This document shows positions 1 through 7,923 of a DNA stretch of 64,000 nt, in pieces; positions within the stretch are counted from its first letter, which is position 1; each line of letters begins with the position of its first letter. Both the position numbers and the translations under genes were made by a program. This DNA comes from a bacterium (lineage in GTDB: Bacteria > AUK180): NCBI GenBank assembly GCA_023144005.1, contig JAGLGN010000027.1:1-64000 (forward strand), in the 5' to 3' direction. A model generated the notes under the pieces. That model was not told the DNA's origin. It searched no databases and worked only from the letters and a program-made list of their open reading frames with translations.

Positions 1-234
1 AAGCGAAGCGTGTAAACTCTTTGCCTCGTTAAAACCAAACGAAAACAGCCTCCACACATCTTCTAAGAAATTAGGGTGGGTGGCGGGAGAATGGGTATAG
101 AATCACACGGAGACATTCTCCACACTTCTTTGAATCTCACTCCCTTTTTCTCTCCTAATTGGTCATTTCCCCACTTGTGCTCGTGTGCACTGTGAAGCTT
201 CACTATTCACTTCTTTTCATGCTATAATACCCGT
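1..234. other. Intergenic region with decayed repeats
   Basis: No gene is visible. Bases 1-27 match the loop and right arm of the hairpin repeat at 25926-25965 (shared core GAAGCGAAGCGTGTAAACTC, then TTTGC), so the window opens inside another copy of that repeat. Both copies are followed some distance later by CATTCTCCACACTT (about 115-128 here, 25988-26001 there). A phrase near 175-200 (CTTGTGC ... GAAGCTT) recurs in decayed form near 60260. The promoter of the first gene lies at the right end. Confidence 0.6.
199..228 (+). promoter_or_regulatory. Promoter of M23 lipoprotein gene, leaderless geometry
   Basis: The -35-like TTCACT (199-204) is followed by an 18-bp spacer and a perfect -10 TATAAT (223-228). 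The ATG at 235 lies only 6 bases after the -10, so transcription should start at or next to the start codon. There is no room for a Shine-Dalgarno sequence. Confidence 0.6.
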
Positions 235-1689
235 ATGAAGAAGATAATACTATTTTTGTCGATTTTTTCCATGCTCTCCTGCGGTGGGAACCCCGCTCAG
301 CAATGGGACGCACTTCAAAGAGACATCAGAGACGGAACAATATCGAAACAGGCCGCGCTTGCGAAGATCAAGATACTTCATGCTGAATTCTCCACGGGAT
401 CGCCTTGCTCAAATAATGACAATGCCTTTCCTGTCTACGGCTATGGGATAAAGGACATCGGAGGGAGTTCCGGCAGTGGTTACATCCCGGGGAAATACGA
501 TTTCTACGATGGAGATTCTCATACCGGACACCCCGCTCACGATATATTCATCAGGGATTCCGATCAGGACGGCTTGGATGATAATACCGGCAAAGCCACG
601 GCGGTGCTCTCATTTTCTTCAGGTGTAATAGTGGGGATCAACACCAATTGGAGTCAGCAAAACGATTGCCGGGGAGGAAATTATATCTGGGTATTTGATC
701 CATCTTCTCAAGCATATTTCTACTATGCGCATCTAAGCGATATTGCGGTCAAAATCGGACAAAGGGTCTGTGCGGGAGATACACTGGGTTTACTCGGTAG
801 AAGCGGGACCAATGCCGCAAAGGACAGGTCTCCGACACATCTGCATTTTATGGCTTTGAATTATTCGGATGGAAAAATGCTTCCAAAAAATACTTTTTCA
901 GACTTGAAGGGTATATTCGCCACAGTCGAAAAGAAGAGATTGCCCTGGGTCACGGGAGAATTCATCACAAAGAGGATCGCGCACATCCCGGCACCGAACG
1001 GCTTTAGTCGAATAGATGTAACATCAAAGAGCTTCGGAGAATTTCTGAGAGAGTTGCCCTTAAAAAAGGGGAAGGCCGTTTATCTCTTCGATGGAAGAAA
1101 GAAAGCAAATCAAAGGGCTCAATATGCGGTCATCGATATCGATGTAGGCAAGAGAGACCTCCAGCAATGCGCGGATGCCATCATGCGGCTGCGGGCGGAA
1201 TATCTTTACTATCACGAAAGATACGACGAAATATCATTCAATTTTGTTTCGGGTTTCAAATGTTCATTTGAAAAATGGAGCAAAGGATTTGGCGTAAAGA
1301 TCCAGGGGAACAAAGTTCTTTGGAAGGATGCGCCGAAAAATGATACGGGATATGCCTCCTTCAAACGCTATTTGATCATGGTATTCTCATACGCTAATAC
1401 CAGCTCGCTGGAAAAAGAGATGACAGCGGTCACGGACCCCTCCAGGATGGAGATCGGGGATATCTTTATTCAGGGAGGATTTCCAGGGCATGCCGTGATC
1501 ATTGTTGACATCGCTGTAAATGATAGAGGTGAGAAGATCTTTCTCCTGGGACAAAGCTATATGCCGGCTCAGGATTTTCATATACTGAACAGCCCGGACC
1601 GCATATCACCGTGGCATGTCATCCCGGAGAACGGAATACTCGAAACTCCCGAATGGGAATTTCATATCGGAGATCTTAAGAGGTTCTAA
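235..1689 (+). CDS. M23 (LytM-type) peptidase / DUF4846 lipoprotein
   Basis: The signal peptide ends in a lipobox (MLS-Cys16), so the protein should be a lipoprotein. Residues about 85-210 form an M23 zinc peptidase domain: HxxxD ligands His99/Asp103, YAHL with His166 and HLH at 202-204 are all present, so a peptidoglycan-cleaving activity is likely. A DSDQDGLDD calcium-loop-like insert follows the first ligands. Residues about 255-480 resemble DUF4846, including the GDIFIQGGFPGHA motif; the role of that domain is unknown to me. The fusion suggests wall remodelling or degradation at the periplasmic face of a membrane. The gene is monocistronic on the plus strand, with a promoter placing the transcript start at the ATG. 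The stop is followed within 5 bases by a GGGGACGGTGG repeat fragment. The M23 assignment is firm and the DUF4846 assignment likely. Confidence 0.85.
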   Translation: MKKIILFLSIFSMLSCGGNPAQQWDALQRDIRDGTISKQAALAKIKILHAEFSTGSPCSNNDNAFPVYGYGIKDIGGSSGSGYIPGKYDFYDGDSHTGHPAHDIFIRDSDQDGLDDNTGKATAVLSFSSGVIVGINTNWSQQNDCRGGNYIWVFDPSSQAYFYYAHLSDIAVKIGQRVCAGDTLGLLGRSGTNAAKDRSPTHLHFMALNYSDGKMLPKNTFSDLKGIFATVEKKRLPWVTGEFITKRIAHIPAPNGFSRIDVTSKSFGEFLRELPLKKGKAVYLFDGRKKANQRAQYAVIDIDVGKRDLQQCADAIMRLRAEYLYYHERYDEISFNFVSGFKCSFEKWSKGFGVKIQGNKVLWKDAPKNDTGYASFKRYLIMVFSYANTSSLEKEMTAVTDPSRMEIGDIFIQGGFPGHAVIIVDIAVNDRGEKIFLLGQSYMPAQDFHILNSPDRISPWHVIPENGILETPEWEFHIGDLKRF

Positions 1690-1690
1690 T

Positions 1691-1720
1691 ACTGGGGACG
1701 GTGGTTCACAAAGTTAACAA
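1691..1720 (+). repeat. Solo GGGGACGGTGG repeat end
   Basis: GGGGACGGTGGTTCAC at 1694-1709 shares the GGGACGGTG core with the inverted ends of the element at 22741-22931. It sits directly behind the stop codon of the M23 gene. No partner end was found nearby, so it is either a solo end or a decayed copy. Confidence 0.45.
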
Positions 1721-1789
1721 AAGAGATCAATCAGAAAATACTATTAATGAGATGTACGCAATATCCTATTCCAGTCACATACCGCATGA

Positions 1790-2812
1790 TCAATGCCTGC
1801 ATATTCTCTCCGAAACCCGTGGCGGGAGCGAATAATTTTCAATGTCTTTAGAAAAAGCACGGGATTTTCTATAGTACTTACCGGCAGCGGTGAATTTGCC
1901 TAATAAATAGTATGCATCACCCAAGCCGATAGTGGATTGCATGATCCCTGCTGCATAATGCATTCTTTCGCCTAATGAGAGCGCTTTTTTATAAAACTTA
2001 ACGGATTCTGCTCCTCTTTCTAATTTCAAAGACACTTCTCCGGCATTCATATAATTAGCCGTCATTCCCATGGGATTATTTATCTTTGTGGTGATCTCAA
2101 GAGATCTCATATAATCTAAAAGAGCTTCCTCATACCGTCCCTGCTCTTTTAATATATACCCCCTCATATTCAGACACATCGCGATCTTACTCCTTAACAT
2201 TATCTTTGCTGAGACAGTTATTGCTTTTTCCAGGTATTTTAGGGCCGAAGGAAAATTGCCGGTCTTGATATACACCGTGCCCAAGTGAGCTAATGCGGAG
2301 GCCTTACTGTATAGCTCCCTGGAGGTTGTTGCTTTTTTCAGTGCCTTAATGAAATATACCTCAGCATTCTTCAGATCACTCATATGCAGATAAACAACAC
2401 CGATATTTACCAATAATGCGGCGAGATCCTCTGTATAATTACACTTCACGCAGAGCTTCTGCGACTGCATCAGATAAGACAATGCCTCCTTGAATTGACC
2501 GAGGAGCCCTTTGATATTCGCGATATTGCTTAAACTAACGGCGATCATCGGATTATTTGATGTGCTCTCTGATAATTTAAGAGCAGATCGCCCATATTTT
2601 TCCGATAATTCACTTTTTCCTATATGATAATACAGATCGCTTAGGCTTAAATTAGCAGCTATGAACTTAGCCTTACCCTGAAGGCCCTTTGTATAATTAT
2701 AATAATCTGTCAAATCGGATAAGGCAGCTGTGGTATTTCCCAGACGATAGTAGATCTCACCTCTGCTAAATTTGGCTTTAAAATAAGTTGCTTTACGATC
2801 TTCTTTTTTCAT
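1790..2812 (-). CDS. TPR-repeat protein, function unknown
   Basis: 340 residues made almost entirely of tetratricopeptide repeats: about seven to eight 34-40-residue units with patterns such as NIGVVYLHMSDLKNAEVYF and YLEKA. No signal peptide, membrane segment or catalytic domain is visible, so it is probably a cytoplasmic scaffold. The repeat style resembles the C-terminal halves of large kinase-TPR or ATPase-TPR regulators, and the protein may be a remnant of one; no N-terminal part was found upstream. It is separated from tldD by a hairpin terminator and has a weak promoter of its own. There is no Shine-Dalgarno before the ATG at 2812, so the start is uncertain. Confidence 0.65.
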   Translation of the reverse strand: MKKEDRKATYFKAKFSRGEIYYRLGNTTAALSDLTDYYNYTKGLQGKAKFIAANLSLSDLYYHIGKSELSEKYGRSALKLSESTSNNPMIAVSLSNIANIKGLLGQFKEALSYLMQSQKLCVKCNYTEDLAALLVNIGVVYLHMSDLKNAEVYFIKALKKATTSRELYSKASALAHLGTVYIKTGNFPSALKYLEKAITVSAKIMLRSKIAMCLNMRGYILKEQGRYEEALLDYMRSLEITTKINNPMGMTANYMNAGEVSLKLERGAESVKFYKKALSLGERMHYAAGIMQSTIGLGDAYYLLGKFTAAGKYYRKSRAFSKDIENYSLPPRVSERICRH

Positions 2813-2828
2813 GATACCAGGTCATTAC

Positions 2829-2857
2829 ATCTTACTGAAAGCACATTCTACTGTCCA
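2829..2857 (-). promoter_or_regulatory. Possible promoter of TPR gene
   Basis: Read on the minus strand, TGGACA (2857-2852), a 17-bp spacer and TAAGAT (2834-2829) lie 17 bases before the ATG at 2812. The -35 is good and the -10 weak. Confidence 0.35.
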
Positions 2858-2869
2858 GCAGTACAGAAA

Positions 2870-2888
2870 CACCGCATTTTTTGCGGTG
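2870..2888 (-). terminator. Hairpin terminator after tldD
   Basis: A perfect 7-bp stem (CACCGCA / TGCGGTG) with a five-base A/T loop lies 8 bases past the tldD stop. On the minus strand it is followed by TTTCTG, a short U-tract. Confidence 0.55.
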
Positions 2889-2896
2889 CACTTTAA

Positions 2897-4336
2897 TTAA
2901 TTGCCGGGCAACATCTTGACATTCTTGAATCGCATTGGAGCTACGCCGTGTGACAGATGCATCACCTGCCCGGGCTCACCCTTGCCACAATAGAATGTTC
3001 CGTAAAATCCCCACTCTTCCGGGCCGCATATCCTGTCACATGAATTCCAGAAATCCTTTGTGATACCGAAATATGTGGGTTCCTTTACGATATGCTTGAT
3101 CTCTCCGTTCTCGATCTTCCAACCGATCTCGGTGGTGAACTGGAAATTATTCCTATTGTCGTCGATGGACCATGTTTTGGTATAGTCGAGAAGATATCCG
3201 TTTTCCGTGTCCTTGATCAGATCGGCCAAGGAGCCTTTCCCCGGTGCGATGCAGATATTGGACATTCGGATAAGAGGGAATTCCGACGCATGTGTCGCCA
3301 TCATATTTGAACTTGGCTCGAGACCTAATTCAGCTGCGGTATAACGCGATGTCTGAAGATCAACGAGCACACCGTTCTTAATGATATCCACTCTCTTTGA
3401 AGGAATGCCGTCATCGTCAACGGGATGGTAGCCGATACCTCTCTTGTCTGAGGCATCCGTGTATATATTGACAAGATCAGAGCCGTATTTGAAATTTCCC
3501 AGCATATTCTCCTTTACAAAGGTCTTGCCCGCATAGGAGATCTCCATACCGAACATTCTGTCCGCTTCCGTAGCATGGCCGACAGATTCATGTAATTGAA
3601 GGGCAAGGTGGCCGTTATTGATAATAATATCCGCCTGATCTTCTGTTACCCTCGGAGCTGTGAGAAGCTCTTTCGCCTCTTCAGCGATCTTATCGATATT
3701 ATTAATAAAATCTAATTTTTCAAGCACTTCGAAACCGCCGCGCTGCGCAGGCATATGGCCTGGAAAGGCTCTTGTCTGAAAGCCATTTTGATCGGCGGCA
3801 GCGACCATCATAGACGGCCTGGCATCATAAACGGTCGTATCGACGAGTGTGCCTTCAGTGTTTCCGTAAACCTTGTACTGTTTGTAAAAATGCGTGTGGA
3901 CGATCGAGTGTACTATTCCGTCCAACTTACCCATTTTGGAAGCGATCTCACCCAGATAGGAAACCTTTTCTTTCAATGGTATCTTGAAGGGATCCTTTAT
4001 CGGGTCGAAGTGATAACTTGCCACAATTCCATCAACGGGTTTGTACTCAATTGGACTATTTTTAAAACGTGCGCCAAGACGGGCATTTTGGACCGCTTCT
4101 TTTACGATTTTCTCGATCGACGCGGATGACAGGTCGGAAGTGGAAGCGAATCCCCATGTACCGCCTATAAGCACTCTCACTCCTATGGAAGTGGAGGCAA
4201 TCTCGCTGGCGGCGCCTTTGAGAAAGCCCCTCTCAAAGAAAATATTCTCATTGTCCGTAACAGTTACTCTCACATCACCGAATTGGACATCGGGGGCATT
4301 CAGTATATTCAGGGTTTTCTTTACTAATTCTTTCAT
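2897..4336 (-). CDS. tldD: TldD metalloprotease subunit
   Basis: 479 residues of the TldD/PmbA family. The zinc-binding HExxxH motif is intact (HESVGH, His249-His254), the mark of the catalytic TldD subunit. In E. coli, TldD and TldE form a heterodimer that trims small peptides such as the microcin B17 leader and the CcdA antitoxin. Here tldE lies immediately upstream with a 9-base gap, and the SD AGGAG precedes the ATG, so the two should be made together. No RiPP precursor or toxin-antitoxin pair is visible nearby, so the substrate is unknown. Confidence 0.93.
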   Translation of the reverse strand: MKELVKKTLNILNAPDVQFGDVRVTVTDNENIFFERGFLKGAASEIASTSIGVRVLIGGTWGFASTSDLSSASIEKIVKEAVQNARLGARFKNSPIEYKPVDGIVASYHFDPIKDPFKIPLKEKVSYLGEIASKMGKLDGIVHSIVHTHFYKQYKVYGNTEGTLVDTTVYDARPSMMVAAADQNGFQTRAFPGHMPAQRGGFEVLEKLDFINNIDKIAEEAKELLTAPRVTEDQADIIINNGHLALQLHESVGHATEADRMFGMEISYAGKTFVKENMLGNFKYGSDLVNIYTDASDKRGIGYHPVDDDGIPSKRVDIIKNGVLVDLQTSRYTAAELGLEPSSNMMATHASEFPLIRMSNICIAPGKGSLADLIKDTENGYLLDYTKTWSIDDNRNNFQFTTEIGWKIENGEIKHIVKEPTYFGITKDFWNSCDRICGPEEWGFYGTFYCGKGEPGQVMHLSHGVAPMRFKNVKMLPGN

Positions 4337-4345
4337 CTTCAGCTC

Positions 4346-5674
4346 CTATATGGTCTCAGTGGAGGAGGTAATATTGAAATCCTTCACCTTTACATGAGGC
4401 ATCAGAGATGTCGAGATGCCGAATGTGCCATAATTCTCCGATGACGGGAGCGCATGCCTTTTGCGCTCTATTTCACAGATCGCTCCAATGATGCGTCCAA
4501 TGCTTTCAGTGTATCTCAAATTATTTATCACATTGACGATCTTTCCGTCCTTGATCAGGAATGTCCCGTCCCTTGTAAGCCCGGTCACTGTCATATCCTT
4601 TGGATTGATAAAATTCATATAGTGGAGTTTGGAAATATACAATCCATCCTTCACGCTAGAGATCATTTCGTCAACTGTCTTGTCACCATTTCCCATAACA
4701 AGATTACCCGCCTCATTTCCATTCTTGTCCATCTTCAATTTATTGCCATAGTAATTATCCACCATGAAATTCTTGAATACTCCATTGGTCACGATCGGCA
4801 GGTCGTGAAGAGTTCTGCCTGACCCGCTGTAAGATGATGGAATAAGGTTTTCGTTATGGGGCTCGTCCGTGATATTTATGGTTTCGGGAAAGATCTTTTT
4901 GTCAAGCTGATCCTGAAAAAAGGAACTCCCCTGATCCAATGTGGCCGCATGTGCGCCGTGCATCAGATAACCGATGAATTCCCCGATAGCGGCGGGACTT
5001 AGTATTACTTCATACTTTCCCGCAGGGGCATCCACCACTGGCAGGCATGCCATGTCCACTTTTTTCATTAGAGAATCAGTGAACTCATTCTGATTGAATT
5101 TATCAGGGTCCGGCCCGCCGAAGGATTCAAGTACAGTTACCATATTATTGTCCGAAACCGCCTTCACATCGAGCATGATCGGAGAAGTAACAAATTCTTT
5201 CTTGACCCCGTTTGAATTGAGCACAAAACCTTTTACAAAATTGGTTATGAATGTGCCGAATATCTTGAATTCCCTCTTAGCCGCTTCCTCGCTGATAGAG
5301 GAAAGTATCTCTATCTTTTTTTCAAGAGGCAGGCTTTCAATATTGTTGACAACCTTGGTCTCAGGAGCAATACTGGTATCATCATCCATGTCAACATAAT
5401 CAGGATCTTCAGGTAAGCTATCGATGATGCCGATGGCGTCTTCTATGCCTTTATGGATCTTATCAAAGGTCGGATCATCCACAGAAAATGAATAGGATTT
5501 TTTCCCTTTGTACATAGTACATGCTGCTGAAGTTATCTCTTTTGAAATATTGTAATTCGTCATCGAGCGAAAAAATCTGAGAAATTCCGTCTTCCATATT
5601 CGGAAATGAAATTGAAATTTGTACTGCGAATACTCTTTCATCAGAGATTCAAGCTTATGTATAAAATCGTTCAT
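4346..5674 (-). CDS. tldE: TldE/PmbA protease partner subunit
   Basis: 442 residues, homologous to TldD but with the zinc motif degenerate (YLMHGAHAAT where TldD has LHESVGHAT). This is typical of the non-catalytic TldE/PmbA subunit that shapes the peptide channel of the heterodimer. It is the first gene of the tldE-tldD operon. An AAGGAG SD precedes the ATG at 5674, and a promoter with an extended -10 lies upstream at 5712-5739. Its partner follows 9 bases downstream. Confidence 0.9.
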   Translation of the reverse strand: MNDFIHKLESLMKEYSQYKFQFHFRIWKTEFLRFFRSMTNYNISKEITSAACTMYKGKKSYSFSVDDPTFDKIHKGIEDAIGIIDSLPEDPDYVDMDDDTSIAPETKVVNNIESLPLEKKIEILSSISEEAAKREFKIFGTFITNFVKGFVLNSNGVKKEFVTSPIMLDVKAVSDNNMVTVLESFGGPDPDKFNQNEFTDSLMKKVDMACLPVVDAPAGKYEVILSPAAIGEFIGYLMHGAHAATLDQGSSFFQDQLDKKIFPETINITDEPHNENLIPSSYSGSGRTLHDLPIVTNGVFKNFMVDNYYGNKLKMDKNGNEAGNLVMGNGDKTVDEMISSVKDGLYISKLHYMNFINPKDMTVTGLTRDGTFLIKDGKIVNVINNLRYTESIGRIIGAICEIERKRHALPSSENYGTFGISTSLMPHVKVKDFNITSSTETI

Positions 5675-5711
5675 ATCGAACTCCTTTGCTGTCTTATAAA
5701 AATATACTGAA

Positions 5712-5739
5712 AGTATAGCATTTTATTTCAAATTCGCAA
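5712..5739 (-). promoter_or_regulatory. Promoter of tldE-tldD
   Basis: Minus strand: TTGCGA (5739-5734), a 16-bp spacer ending TGC, and TATACT (5717-5712), an extended -10. The -10 is half of a small palindrome, TATACT-TTC-AGTATA, which could also serve as an operator. Confidence 0.45.
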
Positions 5740-5740
5740 G

Positions 5741-7018
5741 TCAATTTATCTCACCTGCTCTCTTCAGAGCAATCTTAGTCAAGATAGGGCCGATGATCTC
5801 AAAGAATATGGATGTAGCGGTAACTGTAGTCAGAATCACGCTCCCTATCAGGTCGCCTTCAGATACGGTTTTTCCAAAGAGCTCAACCGGCAATCCGAGC
5901 CCTGCAAATTCACTTTTGATTATCAACGCCAGGCCGATCGCGACACCTGCTTGAGAGAGAATTCCAAGGCCGATATTATTCTTGATCTTCGCTTCAACCT
6001 TGCCTATCGTAGCACCTACCCATGCCCCGGATATCAATCCAATGCTGCGGGCAAGAATATATACAATTCCGATCACTCCCAGTTTCGGTAAAGCGGAGAT
6101 ATGCAGATTGGAACCCGCCAATGAGAAAAAGAGTATAAATAGTATGGGCATTAGAACGATCAACTGCTGAGATATCTTGGAAACGATCGTAGTTTTCTGA
6201 GTGTTGATAATGGTTATCCCGACGATCATATTCGTTAAGATCACGGAAAGATGAAGAAGCCGGGAAAGTCCGGTCGTTACAAAAACGAAAGCCACGGTAA
6301 GGATCAGAAAATCTCCGGGATTTTTCAATTTTCTACAAAGATAGCTGAAGATCAGAGAAAGAAGAGCCCCCGTGAAAATACTCAGAAATACTTCTTTCAA
6401 GGGTAATAACAACATGGTGAATAATCCGGAATCATCCGCGCCCGTATGGTGGAGCAGTATCGACCGCGCGATAGCGGCGGAAAAGCCGAATATTATTATC
6501 GCAAGACCGTCATCAAATCCCACCACAGCATAAAGGGCGCTTGTCAATTTACCCTTCGCCTTATACTCCCGTATTACGGCAACGGTACCGGCGGGAGCGC
6601 TTGCAGGAGCCACAGAAGCAAAGATCAGGCTCAAAGGCAGATTCTTGGTTGTAATGTAGAGCGCGGTAAACACCAGGATAAAGGCACCGAAGGACTCTGT
6701 AAATATGATCCCGATGATGCCCTTTCCCAACTTTTTCAAAGAACGGAAACTTAATTCCAACCCGATGGAAAGGGCGACAAATCCAAGGGCCATATCAGTA
6801 ATAAAGGACATATTCCCCTGAACCTGCGGGTTAACGAAATTCATAAATGAAGGGCCGAGAAACACTCCCATGAGCATATACCCGATAATAACCGGAAGCC
6901 GGATAAGATTCATGACCTTGCCGAAATAAAAACTTGCTAGAATAATGATGCCGGCGTACAACAAAGGCGATAATAGAAGTCCGCCGAAGAAATCATTGAT
7001 CATGTGAAATAGGTCCAT
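5741..7018 (-). CDS. Kef/CPA2-type cation:proton antiporter
   Basis: 425 residues, almost wholly hydrophobic, with about 12 predicted membrane segments and the CPA2 pattern near the N terminus (RLPVIIGYMLMGVFLGP; ALGFVALSIGLELSF). It should exchange K+ or Na+ for protons across the inner membrane. It lacks the C-terminal TrkA-N/RCK domain of classical KefB/KefC, so gating must come from elsewhere. The gene immediately upstream (4 bases between stop and ATG) encodes a PTS-EIIA/PII-like protein, an attractive candidate regulator. Ion specificity cannot be told from sequence alone. Confidence 0.85.
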   Translation of the reverse strand: MDLFHMINDFFGGLLLSPLLYAGIIILASFYFGKVMNLIRLPVIIGYMLMGVFLGPSFMNFVNPQVQGNMSFITDMALGFVALSIGLELSFRSLKKLGKGIIGIIFTESFGAFILVFTALYITTKNLPLSLIFASVAPASAPAGTVAVIREYKAKGKLTSALYAVVGFDDGLAIIIFGFSAAIARSILLHHTGADDSGLFTMLLLPLKEVFLSIFTGALLSLIFSYLCRKLKNPGDFLILTVAFVFVTTGLSRLLHLSVILTNMIVGITIINTQKTTIVSKISQQLIVLMPILFILFFSLAGSNLHISALPKLGVIGIVYILARSIGLISGAWVGATIGKVEAKIKNNIGLGILSQAGVAIGLALIIKSEFAGLGLPVELFGKTVSEGDLIGSVILTTVTATSIFFEIIGPILTKIALKRAGEIN

Positions 7019-7021
7019 TTA

Positions 7022-7837
7022 TCAGAATCCTATCGAACCGTTGAAATAACTTACCTCGTTCATTACAACAAGAACACCGTTCTTCTCTTCCAGTCCGGAG
7101 ATAATCTTATCGAGTTCTCCCAGCATTTTATTTGACAATGCCCGTGGGATAACCGCAAAAATAATACGGTTGAAGGTAGCGTCAGGAGGATTCCAGAAAC
7201 TGGCTAAAAGAGGAAGCTCCTGGAAATATGAGCTTGCCGGATTTGTCTCAAGAACATTGATATAGCAGCATTCTGAACCCGAAAATATTTCCAGGATCCT
7301 TGAGAATGCCTCCTCGTCCTGGATAAAGATATGAAGGATCGCACGCTCTCCGGCATTTGCCTCATTGCTCTTATCAAAGCTCTGGAGCATCTCATTGACC
7401 ATAGACACCACTGCCGATTTGTCATTACTGCGGAGAATTGATCTTTTATCCTCCTGTTTCAGCATCGAGGCGACTTGTGAAAGAAGTTTTATATGTGTAT
7501 TCCTCTTTTTCATATCGCCGATCAGGAATATGAAAATATCGCTTTTCTCTCCATCAATGGAATTAAAATCGATCGGTTCGGACAGCGTTAAAATGCCAAG
7601 AGCAAAACCCTGAGTATCTTCAAGCGAACAATGAGGTATAGCAATTCCATTTGTCAGGCCGGTGGAGCTTAAGGCCTCTCTTTCCTTGAGTGCCGTGAAG
7701 ATATCTTTCTCATTAATATTTTCAAGATCCCTGTTTTTGCTTGCCAATGCGGCGATCGCCTTTAATATATCCTTGCTGTTTGTAATATTCTCGCCCAACG
7801 ATATCGATTCTTCAACGAAAATCCTTTTCATATCCAT
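7022..7837 (-). CDS. PTS EIIA type-2 domain protein with PII-like C-terminal domain
   Basis: Residues about 5-150 form a fructose/nitrogen-type EIIA domain with the phospho-acceptor histidine in the AIPHCS context (His69). Residues about 165-271 show an alternating beta-alpha pattern (AILHIFIQD ... NRIIFAVIP ... GVLVVMNEVSYF) that looks like a PII/ferredoxin-like regulatory fold; this second call is inference. No EIIB or EIIC lies nearby, so a regulatory rather than sugar-transport role is likely. Coupling to the antiporter gene 4 bases downstream suggests control of ion flux by phosphorylation and/or a small ligand. An AAGGAG SD supports the ATG at 7837. Confidence 0.8.
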   Translation of the reverse strand: MDMKRIFVEESISLGENITNSKDILKAIAALASKNRDLENINEKDIFTALKEREALSSTGLTNGIAIPHCSLEDTQGFALGILTLSEPIDFNSIDGEKSDIFIFLIGDMKKRNTHIKLLSQVASMLKQEDKRSILRSNDKSAVVSMVNEMLQSFDKSNEANAGERAILHIFIQDEEAFSRILEIFSGSECCYINVLETNPASSYFQELPLLASFWNPPDATFNRIIFAVIPRALSNKMLGELDKIISGLEEKNGVLVVMNEVSYFNGSIGF

Positions 7838-7893
7838 AGGAAATACTCCTTACTATCGCTCGAAGCCCTGATTTGCGGGGCTTTGAAAATATT

Positions 7894-7915
7894 TTCCCAC
7901 CGAACGGGATGGGAA
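7894..7915 (-). terminator. Possible terminator after the PEPCK gene
   Basis: Minus strand: TTCCCA, a 10-base loop and TGGGAA, then AATATTTTC. The stem is short (6 bp) and the U-tract interrupted. Since no promoter is visible before the EIIA gene, some read-through is likely. Confidence 0.35.
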
Positions 7916-7923
7916 CTCGATCT

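Noticed and set aside
5680-5741. RiPP precursor peptide next to tldE/tldD.
   Set aside because: I looked for a short frame with an SD on either side of the tldED genes and saw none.
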